Notes under the pieces: model-generated
Told to the model about the DNA's origin: nothing
What the model saw: the letters and a program-made list of their open reading frames with translations, nothing else
Databases searched by the model: none
Position numbers and translations under genes: made by a program
Source of the DNA: an uncultured Clostridia bacterium
GTDB lineage: Bacteria; Bacillota; Clostridia; Christensenellales; Aristaeellaceae
Reading direction: 5' to 3'
Assembly (NCBI GenBank): GCA_934631985.1
Contig: CAKTYE010000022.1
Location: 1 to 34,045, forward strand
Length of the DNA stretch: 34,045 bases
Shown here: piece after piece, positions 7,112 to 13,952 of the stretch
Layout of the letters: the number at the start of each line of letters is the position of its first letter
How positions within the stretch are numbered: position 1 is the first letter of the stretch

Positions 7112-8125
7112 TCACACCTCCCGGCCCACAGCCTTTGCGATCACGCGAATATCCGCCATGACCTGCGCGAACATATCGGGCGTTATGGACTGCTGACCAT
7201 CGCACAGCGCATGCTTGGGATCGTTATGCACCTCGATCATCACGCCGTCCGCACCTACAGCAATGGCAGCGCGGGCCAGCGGCTCCACCATCCACGCCTT
7301 GCCGGTGCCGTGACTGGGGTCAACAATTACAGGCAGATGGCTCAGCTTCTTCACCGCCGGGATCGCGCCCAGGTCTACTGTGTTGCGGGTATACGTCTCA
7401 AAGGTGCGGATGCCGCGCTCACAGAGGATCACATTGGGGTTGCCCTCAGAAAGGATATATTCGGCGCTCATCAGCCACTCCTCGATGGTAGCAGACAGGC
7501 CGCGCTTGAGCAGGATCGGCTTCCGGGTGCGGCCCAACTGACGGAGCAGGTCGAAGTTCTGCATGTTCCGCGCACCCACCTGAATCAGGTCGACCTTTTC
7601 CACAAACACATCCAGATCGAAGGGCGACATGATCTCGCTGACGATAGGCAGGCCTGTCGCCTCACGGGCGGCGCACAGCAGCTCCAGTCCCTCGTACTTC
7701 AGGCCCTGGAACGCATAAGGGGACGTGCGGGGCTTGAACGCGCCGCCGCGCAGGATGTTGCCGCCGCTGGCCTTCACAGCCTTGGCAATGCCCGTCACCT
7801 GCTCCCGGCTCTCCACCGAGCAGGGGCCTGCCATCACAGCCAGTCCCTTGCCGCCCACGGGAACGCCCGCCACATCCACCACGGTGTTTTCTGGGTGGAA
7901 CATACGGTTCGCCTTTTTGAACGGCTCAGCAACGTGCATGATACGCTCCACACAGTCGTAGCTTTCCACACGGTTCGGGTCCACCTGAGAGGTGTCGCCC
8001 ACCAGCCCCAAGATGGTAATATCCGTGCCGATCACGGGGTTCACCTGCACCCCCTCGCCGGTGAGCATGTTCGTCAAGCTGTCAATGTCCTTCTGCGCGG
8101 TACCCTTCTTCAATACGATAATCAT
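7112..8125 (-). CDS. aroF: 3-deoxy-7-phosphoheptulonate (DAHP) synthase
   Basis: It condenses phosphoenolpyruvate and erythrose-4-phosphate, the committed step of aromatic amino acid synthesis. The 337-aa product is of the AroA-I-beta type found in Thermotoga and many Firmicutes. An N-terminal ferredoxin-like regulatory domain (residues 1-70, MIIVLKKGTAQKDIDSL) is usually the site of Tyr/Phe feedback. A TIM-barrel synthase domain follows with VMAGPCSVES (metal Cys), RGGAFKPRTSPYAFQG, VGARNMQNFDLL, KPILLKRG, VIVDPSHGTG (metal His) and GVMIEVHNDP (metal Glu and Asp). The frame stays open 86 codons upstream, but ATG 8125 is the start because it follows GAAAGGAGCAGG and the first conserved residues begin there. 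The upstream frame runs through the attenuator. Confidence 0.96.
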   Translation of the reverse strand: MIIVLKKGTAQKDIDSLTNMLTGEGVQVNPVIGTDITILGLVGDTSQVDPNRVESYDCVERIMHVAEPFKKANRMFHPENTVVDVAGVPVGGKGLAVMAGPCSVESREQVTGIAKAVKASGGNILRGGAFKPRTSPYAFQGLKYEGLELLCAAREATGLPIVSEIMSPFDLDVFVEKVDLIQVGARNMQNFDLLRQLGRTRKPILLKRGLSATIEEWLMSAEYILSEGNPNVILCERGIRTFETYTRNTVDLGAIPAVKKLSHLPVIVDPSHGTGKAWMVEPLARAAIAVGADGVMIEVHNDPKHALCDGQQSITPDMFAQVMADIRVIAKAVGREV

Positions 8126-8157
8126 GGTTCCTGCTCCTTTCCATCTAGAAACGGCGA

Positions 8158-8191
8158 TAAAAAAAGGGAAAGCCCTGCAAAGAGCTTTCCC
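8158..8191 (-). terminator. Attenuator terminator in the aroF leader (3:4 stem)
   Basis: On the minus strand GGGAAAGCTC, a 6-nt loop and GGGCTTTCCC form a 10-bp stem (one G-U), followed by seven T. It lies between the leader-peptide stop codon and the aroF SD, about 33 nt before the aroF start. In that position it can only act on aroF transcription itself. Confidence 0.88.
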
Positions 8192-8297
8192 GAAAACACG
8201 CTGCTTTCCATCCCATGCGAATGGAGACCTGTTCAGGCTTGGCTGCTCTCTGCACTTGAAACGCTTGCGAAAAATCCGAAGCCGCCAAAAAAGCAGC
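8176..8297 (-). promoter_or_regulatory. Ribosome-mediated attenuator: competing 1:2 and 2:3 pairings
   Basis: Three leader segments can pair in mutually exclusive ways. Segment 1 is GCTGCTTTTT (8288-8297, spanning leader codons for Ser-Cys-Phe-Phe). It pairs with AGAGAGCAGC in segment 2 (10 bp, two G-U). Segment 2, TGCAGAGAGC (8245-8254), pairs with GCTCTTTGCA (8176-8185; 10 bp, one G-U), which is the ascending arm and loop of the terminator. A ribosome stalled on the Phe codons would mask segment 1, free segment 2 and prevent termination. A ribosome reaching the stop codon would cover segment 2 and allow termination. Confidence 0.8.
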
Positions 8298-8334
8298 TCC
8301 GGCCCGTAAACGTAAAGTACAAAGCAGCGTTCAT
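8233..8334 (-). CDS. Phe-rich leader peptide of aroF
   Basis: A 33-aa frame starts MNAALYFTFTGRSCFFGG and continues FGFFASVSSAESSQA, then stops with TGA. It holds seven Phe (positions 7, 9, 15, 16, 19, 21, 22) and one Tyr, with tandem TTT TTT and TTT TTC codons. GGAGGG lies 5 nt before the ATG. It is transcribed from a consensus promoter about 40 bp upstream. The Phe codons end about 14 nt before the antiterminator segment, the spacing expected if a stalled ribosome is to leave that segment free. The likely role is sensing charged tRNA-Phe; the peptide itself need not have a function. No Trp codon is present, which argues against tryptophan control. Confidence 0.85.
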   Translation of the reverse strand: MNAALYFTFTGRSCFFGGFGFFASVSSAESSQA

Positions 8335-8381
8335 CGTGTCCCTCCATCAACGCAGGACGGCTATGCCGTATCCTGTGTTGC

Positions 8382-8411
8382 ATTATACGCCCCCTGCCGC
8401 CATGCTGTCAA
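8382..8411 (-). promoter_or_regulatory. Consensus sigma-A promoter of the aroF-aroB operon
   Basis: TTGACA, 18 bp and TATAAT on the minus strand, both hexamers perfect. Predicted start near 8375, giving a leader of about 250 nt that contains the leader peptide and terminator. Confidence 0.88.
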
Positions 8412-8475
8412 GAAAAATGCAGAAGGAGAACAATGCAGCTGAAGAGGAATGGTGTGAACAAGTCTATGCGCACAC

Positions 8476-8504
8476 TTGCAGGAATCGCCGTACTATGATA
8501 CACT
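8476..8504 (+). promoter_or_regulatory. Promoter of the type I toxin mRNA
   Basis: TTGCAG, a 17-bp spacer and TACACT. Start is predicted near 8511-8513, so the RNA would begin with the segment GCAGGAAGGTCT. Confidence 0.65.
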
Positions 8505-8587
8505 ATTTTCCGGCAGGAAGGTCTCCTACATGGTGAGCTTTTCCCCCTGGGCGTTGTGCTTGACACAAAAGAAAGGGGGTGATCGTG

Positions 8588-8680
8588 ATGACGGATTTTG
8601 AAATCCTTTCAACCGTAATTGCGATGTTGACCCTTGTGTCTGGGCTGCTTGTAGCCCTCATCAACAAAGGCGATAAATAA
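8588..8680 (+). CDS. Small hydrophobic toxin, holin-like type I family
   Basis: The 30-aa product starts MTDFEILSTVIAMLTLVSGL and ends LVALINKGDK. A short acidic N-terminus leads into one hydrophobic helix (about residues 6-25) and then a charged tail. This is the layout of the Firmicute putative holin-like toxins, which insert in the membrane when their antisense RNA fails. The SD is very strong (AAAGGGGGTGATC, 5-8 nt upstream). GTG immediately before the ATG is an in-frame alternative start. The gene sits between a promoter and a terminator of its own and is overlapped at its 3' side by a predicted antisense RNA. Family membership rests on length, hydropathy and the E-x-L-S motif. Confidence 0.72.
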   Translation: MTDFEILSTVIAMLTLVSGLLVALINKGDK

Positions 8681-8767
8681 AAGCACCGCCGTGTAGTGAC
8701 AGCTACGCGGCGGACTTTGGTTCGCCCAGGGAAGGGTTCGCCATGAAGGGCAACCAGACCTTCCTGC
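8675..8767 (-). ncRNA. Predicted antisense RNA antitoxin
   Basis: A consensus minus-strand promoter (8772-8800) would start an RNA near 8766 running toward the toxin gene. About 55 nt later it meets the hairpin CCGCCGCGTAG/CTACACGGCGG (8686-8713, loop of 6), followed by TGCTTTTATTT. The resulting RNA of about 90 nt is fully complementary to the 3' UTR and last codons of the toxin mRNA. That is the arrangement of TxpA/RatA and BsrG/SR4-type systems. The RNA ends are predicted, not measured. Confidence 0.7.
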
Positions 8768-8771
8768 TATT

Positions 8772-8800
8772 ATTTTACCCTGCCGCGCCGCGTCTGTCAA
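8772..8800 (-). promoter_or_regulatory. Promoter of the antisense RNA
   Basis: On the minus strand TTGACA, exactly 17 bp and TAAAAT. It is stronger than the toxin promoter by match to consensus, as expected for an antitoxin made in excess. It lies inside the toxin transcription unit, overlapping the toxin terminator. Confidence 0.78.
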
Positions 8801-8818
8801 GCCGCGGCGCTTCTTTTT
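8785..8818 (+). terminator. Terminator of the toxin mRNA
   Basis: GCGCCGCG and CGCGGCGC form a perfect 8-bp stem followed by TTCTTTTT. It lies past the antisense promoter, so the toxin mRNA (about 300 nt) spans the whole antisense gene. Confidence 0.7.
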
Positions 8819-8849
8819 ATCAAGTTATCCACAATACGTCATCTTTTGT

Positions 8850-8880
8850 GAAAAACGCCCCGGAAGAGCTTCCGGAGCGT
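8850..8880 (-). terminator. Terminator of the binding protein-GGDEF/EAL-HxlR operon
   Basis: On the minus strand ACGCTCCGGAAG and CTTCCGGGGCGT pair (one G-U) and are followed by TTTTT. It starts about 28 nt after the HxlR stop codon. Confidence 0.85.
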
Positions 8881-8908
8881 CTTTGATTTTCCATGAGCCG
8901 CCCCGTCC

Positions 8909-9286
8909 TCACACGTTTTCCGACAGCGCATCCCGCAGGGTGTCCAGCAGCGGGCCGCCGACCTCCTCGCCGCTTTGCTGCTTGTAGGTCACACCCCAAT
9001 CGAACATGGACCGCAGCACCGGGCGCAGGCTTTCGCCCAGCGGGGTCAGGGAATATTCCACCCGGGGCGGCACCTCCGCATAGACGCGGCGGGAAATCAG
9101 GCCCTGCTCCGCCATATCCTTCAGGTTTTCGGTCAGCACCTTTTGCGAAATGCCGTTCAGGGCCTTTTTCAGTTCGCCAAAACGCCGGGTACCCAGAAAC
9201 AGCTCCCGCAGGATCAGCACCTTCCACCGATTCGAGATCAGTGAAAGCGTCGTTTCCACCGGGCAGGCCGGAAGCGTCTCCATCAT
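8909..9286 (-). CDS. HxlR-family winged-helix transcriptional regulator
   Basis: The 125-aa product has the HxlR signature. CPVETTLSLISNRWKVLILRE supplies the family Cys near the N-terminus and the first helices. RRFGELKKALNGISQKVLTENLK is the recognition region, and RRVYAEVPPRVEYSLTPLGESL is the wing. Members usually respond to aldehydes, quinones or oxidants through the N-terminal Cys, or simply act as dimeric repressors. The start codon overlaps the stop of the GGDEF/EAL gene (ATGA), so the two are translationally coupled. It closes the operon and is followed by a terminator. HxlR genes usually sit divergent from an enzyme they control; being the last gene of a c-di-GMP operon is less common. 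A second in-frame Met follows the first. Confidence 0.93.
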   Translation of the reverse strand: MMETLPACPVETTLSLISNRWKVLILRELFLGTRRFGELKKALNGISQKVLTENLKDMAEQGLISRRVYAEVPPRVEYSLTPLGESLRPVLRSMFDWGVTYKQQSGEEVGGPLLDTLRDALSENV

Positions 9287-12261
9287 TCGTGTTCCTCCTT
9301 GTGTGCCGCATCCGCCGTCAGGCGTTCCAGCGCGTCCCGCACGGGCTGCGCAAGCACCGGCGGCGTAAAGTCGGGCCGTGCCAGAAAGAAGCCCTGCGCA
9401 TAGCCCGCGCCGCAGCGATAGGCGGCGTACAGCTCCGCCTCCGTCTCCACGCCCTCGGCAAGCACCAGCATGCCGCGCTCGTTTGCAAAGGCGGAGAGCT
9501 TTTTCAGAAATTGCTGCTTGTATGCATCCGTATCCAGGCCGCGCACCAGGCTGCGGTCCAGCTTGATCATCTCCGGGTACAGGGTCAGCAGCGTGGTCTG
9601 CCCATTGTAGCCCATGCCGTAATCATCCAGGGCGAACTTGCCGTGCAGGCTGCGCACCAATTGCCGCTTGCGGGTCATCAGCTCAGGATTCAGCGGCTCG
9701 CACTCCGTGACCTCCACCACGATCTGATGATCCAGCACAGGCAGCACCATGTCGCAGAGCGCCTTCGTATCCTCCGGGGTCAGGCACTCGTTGGCAATGG
9801 AGTTCACCAGCAGCCGCACATCCCCGGAAAGCCGCCCCGCACGGCGATCCTGCGCCGCCTGCTCCAGAGCCCCGAACAGCGTCATCCGCTCCACCTGATA
9901 CAGCGCGCCCAGCGACTTCGCCGCGCTCAGCACCTCCAGGGGGCTGGAGAAGTCCCCGCCCTGGGGACGCATCAGCATCTCATAGCCCACCACCCGTGCA
10001 TCCCGCAGGCGCACGATGGGCTGATAGGCAAAGCGCACCAGACGCCCCTGCACCAGCCGGTTCAGCTTTTCCAGCGCCATGACGCGCAGGCTCTTGTGGG
10101 TATCCTGCGCCGGGTTGAACAGGGCAATGTGTCCCTTGGCCCCCCGCTTGATGGTGTACATGGCGTAGTCTGCGCAGCGGATCAGATCATCGACCTCCCG
10201 TGCGTCCTCGGGGTAACGGCATGCCCCTGCGGAGGCATGAATCGCCACCGCATCGCCGTTATAGACCTCGCCGCTCAGGTCGCCGAGCCGCTCACCCAGC
10301 CGTGCCAGAAAGGCCAGCCGTGCCACATCACTGCCAAAGCCGTAGACGAAGGTGAAAAACTCATCTCCGGAGCGCCGCGCCGAGAAGCCGTTCGGCACCG
10401 CAATGGTCTTCAGCCAGTTGGCGAAGGCGTGGATGTAGCTGTCGCCGCTTTCATGCCCGTAGGTATCGTTGATGGTTTTCAGGTTGTCCAGGTCCCACAT
10501 CAGCATCAGGCCCAGGCCAAGCTGCTGCTCATCACGCAGCAGGCGGTGCATGCGCTCGCTAAATGCGCGGTTGTTCATCAGGTCGGTCAGCGCATCGTAG
10601 GTATGCTCATAGTCGATCTTCAATCGATGGTCGATCTGCTCTGTTACATCCGTCACCATGCCGCGAATGCTGCCATCCGCTTCTCGGATACACACACGCA
10701 CCCACTTTTGCTCACCATTCTTGTCTATCAGGCGGTATATGTCTTCATCCATGCTCAAGCGATTTTGGAAAAGATGCTGCATCTTTTCCTTAAAGGCCTG
10801 CTTATCCATTTCCATGCTTTGCTGTGCGCCGCCGCCCAGCATCTGCAACAGTATTCCCGCCAGGAACGCCTTGTCATTATCCTTTTTTACCTCAAACACA
10901 CCAAGCATTTCGCCCGCCATTTCAATGATCTCGCTGAAGCGGGACGCCTTTTGCTCTACGGCGCTGCCCAGCGTGTCGATCTCCTGAATGCCCGTGCGGG
11001 ACAGGTGCGGCTCGCCGTTGGGGGTGATCTCCATGATCTCCTTCGCCAACCCGGTAATGGGGCGGGACACCGTCCAGGAAAGCAGCAGCGTACCCACAAT
11101 GCCCAGCGCCCAGGTGGCGATGCCCAGCAGAGACAGCATGGTTATCATCTCGTTACTGGCCCGATCCAGCACCGTCTGCGAGGTCAGGCCCGCAATCACC
11201 AGCGGCGCTTCGTGATACGGGGCGTTGCTGGCGTAAAGGTTCAGCTGGGAAACGGCGACGGCCGGCGGCGCTTGAATGCCGAAAATGCTCTGCATGCGGT
11301 AGGTGGGCAGCCCCTCCTGGGGCAGAAGGTGCAGCACTGTATCGTCCACATACGCCGCATAAGCGGCTTCCCCAGCGGCCCAGATGACCTTCAGGTCGTT
11401 CTCCGTCTGCTTTGCCAGCACCCAGCAGCCGTTGTCGCCGGGCAGATCCTTGGTGAGGCTCGCCTCCAGCGTCTGCTGGAACACGCCCACACCCATCACG
11501 CCCCACAGCTCGCCGTCCGCATTGAACAGCGGGATAGAATAGGTCAGCAGGTCAGCGGTATCCTGTGCATAGAGCTTGTGCCCCGCGGACCAGTAGCCCC
11601 AGTCCGTGGCGGTGGCACGGGACGTGCCCGGGCTTTGCAGATAGGCGCTGCGCGGCTTTTCAAAGAAATCATTGTCCACGCAGACTTCAGGCAGATAGCA
11701 GGGCTGCCACCCGCTGGCCAGCGCAATATGATTGTTTCGGCTGATGTCGGACATGCCCATGCGCAGCAGCAAATCGCTGTCGTCTGAGGTGTAGCTGTTG
11801 GGGGTGGTGGAGCGCAGATACAGTCCCGCACGGGCCGTCTCCACGCCCTCCCCCGCGCGTCCGGGGCCATCCAGGATCAGATAAACGTCGTTTACGTTGA
11901 GCTGCCGCAGCAAGTTCACCAGAGATTCATACATGGAAGAAAGCAGGCGATGATTCAGCGCCGCGTCCGTGCGCATCTGCGCAACGTCCGCCCCCTCCGC
12001 GTTCAGCAGCTGGGTGAGCTGCTCATTCAGCGCGGTGGCAGCTCTGTCCAGATTCGACCAGCGCCAGAGAATCTGCTCCACCGCCTCCGCCCTGGAGCTA
12101 ACGCGCTGCTGAAAAGCATCGTGCGCGTTTTCCTGCAGAATGGTACGGTAAGGCCCTGCGTATAGGATCACCAGATAAAGCAAGATCACAATGGTCAGCG
12201 CGACAAACACCCGGGTAAACAGCCGGGTGAACAGCGTGCGCGTCGGCTTCTGCTGCGGCAT
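9283..12261 (-). CDS. Membrane sensor with PAS, GGDEF and EAL domains
   Basis: This is a 992-aa c-di-GMP turnover protein. A membrane helix (about 18-36) and a second (about 377-397) enclose a large extracytoplasmic sensor, likely a dCache-type fold. Then come a HAMP-like linker (SWTVSRPITGLAKEIMEI), a PAS-like region (about 455-555), GGDEF (about 565-715) and EAL (about 735-975). The cyclase signature reads RRSGDEF, with Ser for the first Gly, and no RxxD inhibitory site precedes it. The EAL part keeps its catalytic set: GYEMLMRP (Glu kept), VNSIAN, EVTECE, ALDDYGMGY, MIKLDRS, AEGVETEAE and QGFFLARP. The phosphodiesterase is therefore likely active and the cyclase possibly so. It lies 70 nt after the binding-protein gene and overlaps HxlR by 4 nt. 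The start follows GAGGAGAC. Confidence 0.93.
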   Translation of the reverse strand: MPQQKPTRTLFTRLFTRVFVALTIVILLYLVILYAGPYRTILQENAHDAFQQRVSSRAEAVEQILWRWSNLDRAATALNEQLTQLLNAEGADVAQMRTDAALNHRLLSSMYESLVNLLRQLNVNDVYLILDGPGRAGEGVETARAGLYLRSTTPNSYTSDDSDLLLRMGMSDISRNNHIALASGWQPCYLPEVCVDNDFFEKPRSAYLQSPGTSRATATDWGYWSAGHKLYAQDTADLLTYSIPLFNADGELWGVMGVGVFQQTLEASLTKDLPGDNGCWVLAKQTENDLKVIWAAGEAAYAAYVDDTVLHLLPQEGLPTYRMQSIFGIQAPPAVAVSQLNLYASNAPYHEAPLVIAGLTSQTVLDRASNEMITMLSLLGIATWALGIVGTLLLSWTVSRPITGLAKEIMEITPNGEPHLSRTGIQEIDTLGSAVEQKASRFSEIIEMAGEMLGVFEVKKDNDKAFLAGILLQMLGGGAQQSMEMDKQAFKEKMQHLFQNRLSMDEDIYRLIDKNGEQKWVRVCIREADGSIRGMVTDVTEQIDHRLKIDYEHTYDALTDLMNNRAFSERMHRLLRDEQQLGLGLMLMWDLDNLKTINDTYGHESGDSYIHAFANWLKTIAVPNGFSARRSGDEFFTFVYGFGSDVARLAFLARLGERLGDLSGEVYNGDAVAIHASAGACRYPEDAREVDDLIRCADYAMYTIKRGAKGHIALFNPAQDTHKSLRVMALEKLNRLVQGRLVRFAYQPIVRLRDARVVGYEMLMRPQGGDFSSPLEVLSAAKSLGALYQVERMTLFGALEQAAQDRRAGRLSGDVRLLVNSIANECLTPEDTKALCDMVLPVLDHQIVVEVTECEPLNPELMTRKRQLVRSLHGKFALDDYGMGYNGQTTLLTLYPEMIKLDRSLVRGLDTDAYKQQFLKKLSAFANERGMLVLAEGVETEAELYAAYRCGAGYAQGFFLARPDFTPPVLAQPVRDALERLTADAAHKEEHE

Positions 12262-12331
12262 GATAAAGTCTCCTCACGCTTTCGTAGCCCGCAAAGGGGC
12301 CGTCTCCTGAAGGAAGTGCTGCGGCGCTGTC

Positions 12332-13732
12332 TTACAGTGCGCCCAGCGTGTCGGACAGGGTGGCGAGCCACTGGTTGAAGGCCTCGTCGCCCAGGCATTG
12401 AGCCGCCGCATCCTCGGGAGTGCTGCCCGCCGCAAGCGCCGCATCGTATTGCGTCCGCAGCTGTGTGCATTCCTCAGAAAGCAGATTTGCCAGCAGATTT
12501 CGCGCCTGATAGTGCTTCTGGAAAGGCGGCGCATAGACCAGGCTGCGGGTGAAAACCGTCTCCGCGCTGACCAGCAGCGACTGCCCTACGATGGAGCTTT
12601 CGGAAACCTCTGCCTTGGCCATGGCTGCACGGATACTCTCCGGCGTAGCGGCGCTGATGGTCACCGGCATATAGCCGCTTGCCAGCGCCATGGACAGGTT
12701 CACATCCGGCTGGATCAGATAGCGCAGAAACACCATGGCGGCCTTTTCCCGGGCCTCGGTGCTTTTCACCACTGCCATGCCCGCGCCCTGCTGCACGGCG
12801 CAGCGGGTCTCGACCCCTGCGAAGGACGGCGCAGGCAGCACCCGCACCGTAATGTCCGTGGACTGGCCCGCCGCGTCCGTTACCTTGGTAGGCGTGAAGC
12901 TGGCAGAGGAGGTGGAGCCGACATAGGCGATCAGTTCGCCGGTCTTCATATCATCGGAACGATAGCGGCCCGCCGCGTCAAAATAGCCCTTGGCATAGGG
13001 GACGCAGAAGCAGTCCCACATGCGGCGGAACACCTGGGCGTTCAGATGGAAATCCGCCTGATCCCCATTGGTCTGGAACACCGCGTCGCCCAGCTCCACG
13101 CTGCCCACCAGCAGATAATTGGCATAAGCGTCGCGGCCGAAGAAGTGTTTGCCGCCGCTCCACTGATAATACTTTTCCGCCACCTCGCCCAGGCCCTCCC
13201 AGGTGGTCAGGTCGTCGGTGGTCACGCCGCAGGCCGCGGCAAAGGGTTCCCAGGCCGTCCAGTTCAGGTACAGCGCCTCGGTGCTTTTCAGCGTGGGCAG
13301 GATGAACAGCTTATCCGCATAGCCCAGCCGTCCCTCCGCCACATACGCTGGGTGCAGCGCATCCAGCTCCTCCTGGGTGCAGTAAGGCGCAAGGTCCGCC
13401 AAGCGGCCCTGCTGGGCGTAATCCCAGGCCGTGTCCGTATAGGAGGCGAACAGGTCCGGCAGCGCAAACGCGCCCACCTTGCCCGCAAAGGCGTCGGTGA
13501 CGCATTCATGCAGCACGTCAATGCTGCCCATGGCCTGCGCCGTCACCACAATGTTGTTCTCCAGCCCAACGGTGCGGTTAAAGGCGTTCACCTGGGCCTG
13601 AAAGTTCTCCTGCTGCACACCGTTATAATAATGCCACACGGTGAGCGCGATCGGTTCGGCGGTCTTTTTTGTCGAGCAGCCCGTCAGCACCAGGCACAGG
13701 GCAAGGAGTACCAGCAGCAAACGTTTCTTCAT
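12332..13732 (-). CDS. Extracellular solute-binding lipoprotein (SBP family 1)
   Basis: The 466-aa product has a lipoprotein signal peptide with lipobox LVLTGCS (Cys19) and then the family 1 binding-protein opening IALTVWHYYNGVQQENFQAQ. Later family features are DLFASYTDTAWDYAQQGRLADL, ILPTLKSTEALYLNW and YVGSTSSASF. It would be anchored on the outer face of the membrane and bind a sugar or similar solute. No permease or ATPase gene is near. The next gene in the operon is a transmembrane GGDEF/EAL sensor, so it may present ligand to that sensor instead of to a transporter (inference). A signal peptide and an upstream purine-rich site support the start. No clear promoter was found; hairpin repeats lie upstream. 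Confidence 0.92.
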   Translation of the reverse strand: MKKRLLLVLLALCLVLTGCSTKKTAEPIALTVWHYYNGVQQENFQAQVNAFNRTVGLENNIVVTAQAMGSIDVLHECVTDAFAGKVGAFALPDLFASYTDTAWDYAQQGRLADLAPYCTQEELDALHPAYVAEGRLGYADKLFILPTLKSTEALYLNWTAWEPFAAACGVTTDDLTTWEGLGEVAEKYYQWSGGKHFFGRDAYANYLLVGSVELGDAVFQTNGDQADFHLNAQVFRRMWDCFCVPYAKGYFDAAGRYRSDDMKTGELIAYVGSTSSASFTPTKVTDAAGQSTDITVRVLPAPSFAGVETRCAVQQGAGMAVVKSTEAREKAAMVFLRYLIQPDVNLSMALASGYMPVTISAATPESIRAAMAKAEVSESSIVGQSLLVSAETVFTRSLVYAPPFQKHYQARNLLANLLSEECTQLRTQYDAALAAGSTPEDAAAQCLGDEAFNQWLATLSDTLGAL

Positions 13733-13793
13733 AGCATCTTCCTCTTTCGCATCGAATACGCCTTGCAGGCGCAGAGCTGTCGAAAAAGTTTTC

Positions 13794-13885
13794 CAGATTT
13801 AGGCAGCCAGAGAATTGTCTAAATCTGCACGGAACCGATTTTGCAAAGCAAAATCGACAACCTGCGAACCCGGCAAAGCCGGGTT
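13794..13885. repeat. Cluster of three short palindromes
   Basis: Three perfect inverted repeats lie in tandem upstream of the binding-protein gene: CAGATTTAG/CTAAATCTG (13794-13827), CGATTTTGC-AAA-GCAAAATCG (13836-13856) and AACCCGGC-AAA-GCCGGGTT (13867-13885). The two AAA-loop hairpins look alike in design and could belong to a dispersed palindromic element. No U tract follows. Confidence 0.55.
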
Positions 13886-13952
13886 ACACGCTTTCAGTCC
13901 TGCGGACAGCAAATTACTGGCGCCGCATGAGCTTTATCGGCAGTCTAATCCC

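Noticed and set aside
8126..8383. Extension of aroF to an upstream start (423 aa)
   Set aside because: The extra 86 codons run through the leader peptide and terminator region and have no similarity to DAHP synthase; the start at 8125 has its own SD.
8126..8411. T-box riboswitch as an alternative for the aroF leader
   Set aside because: No T-box sequence (AGGGTGGNACCGCG) or specifier stem is present; the translated leader peptide and competing stems explain the region better.
8893..11787. 964-codon plus-strand open frame
   Set aside because: It lies entirely antisense to the GGDEF/EAL and HxlR genes, is His/Gln/Arg-rich and matches no family; it is a codon-bias shadow in GC-rich DNA.
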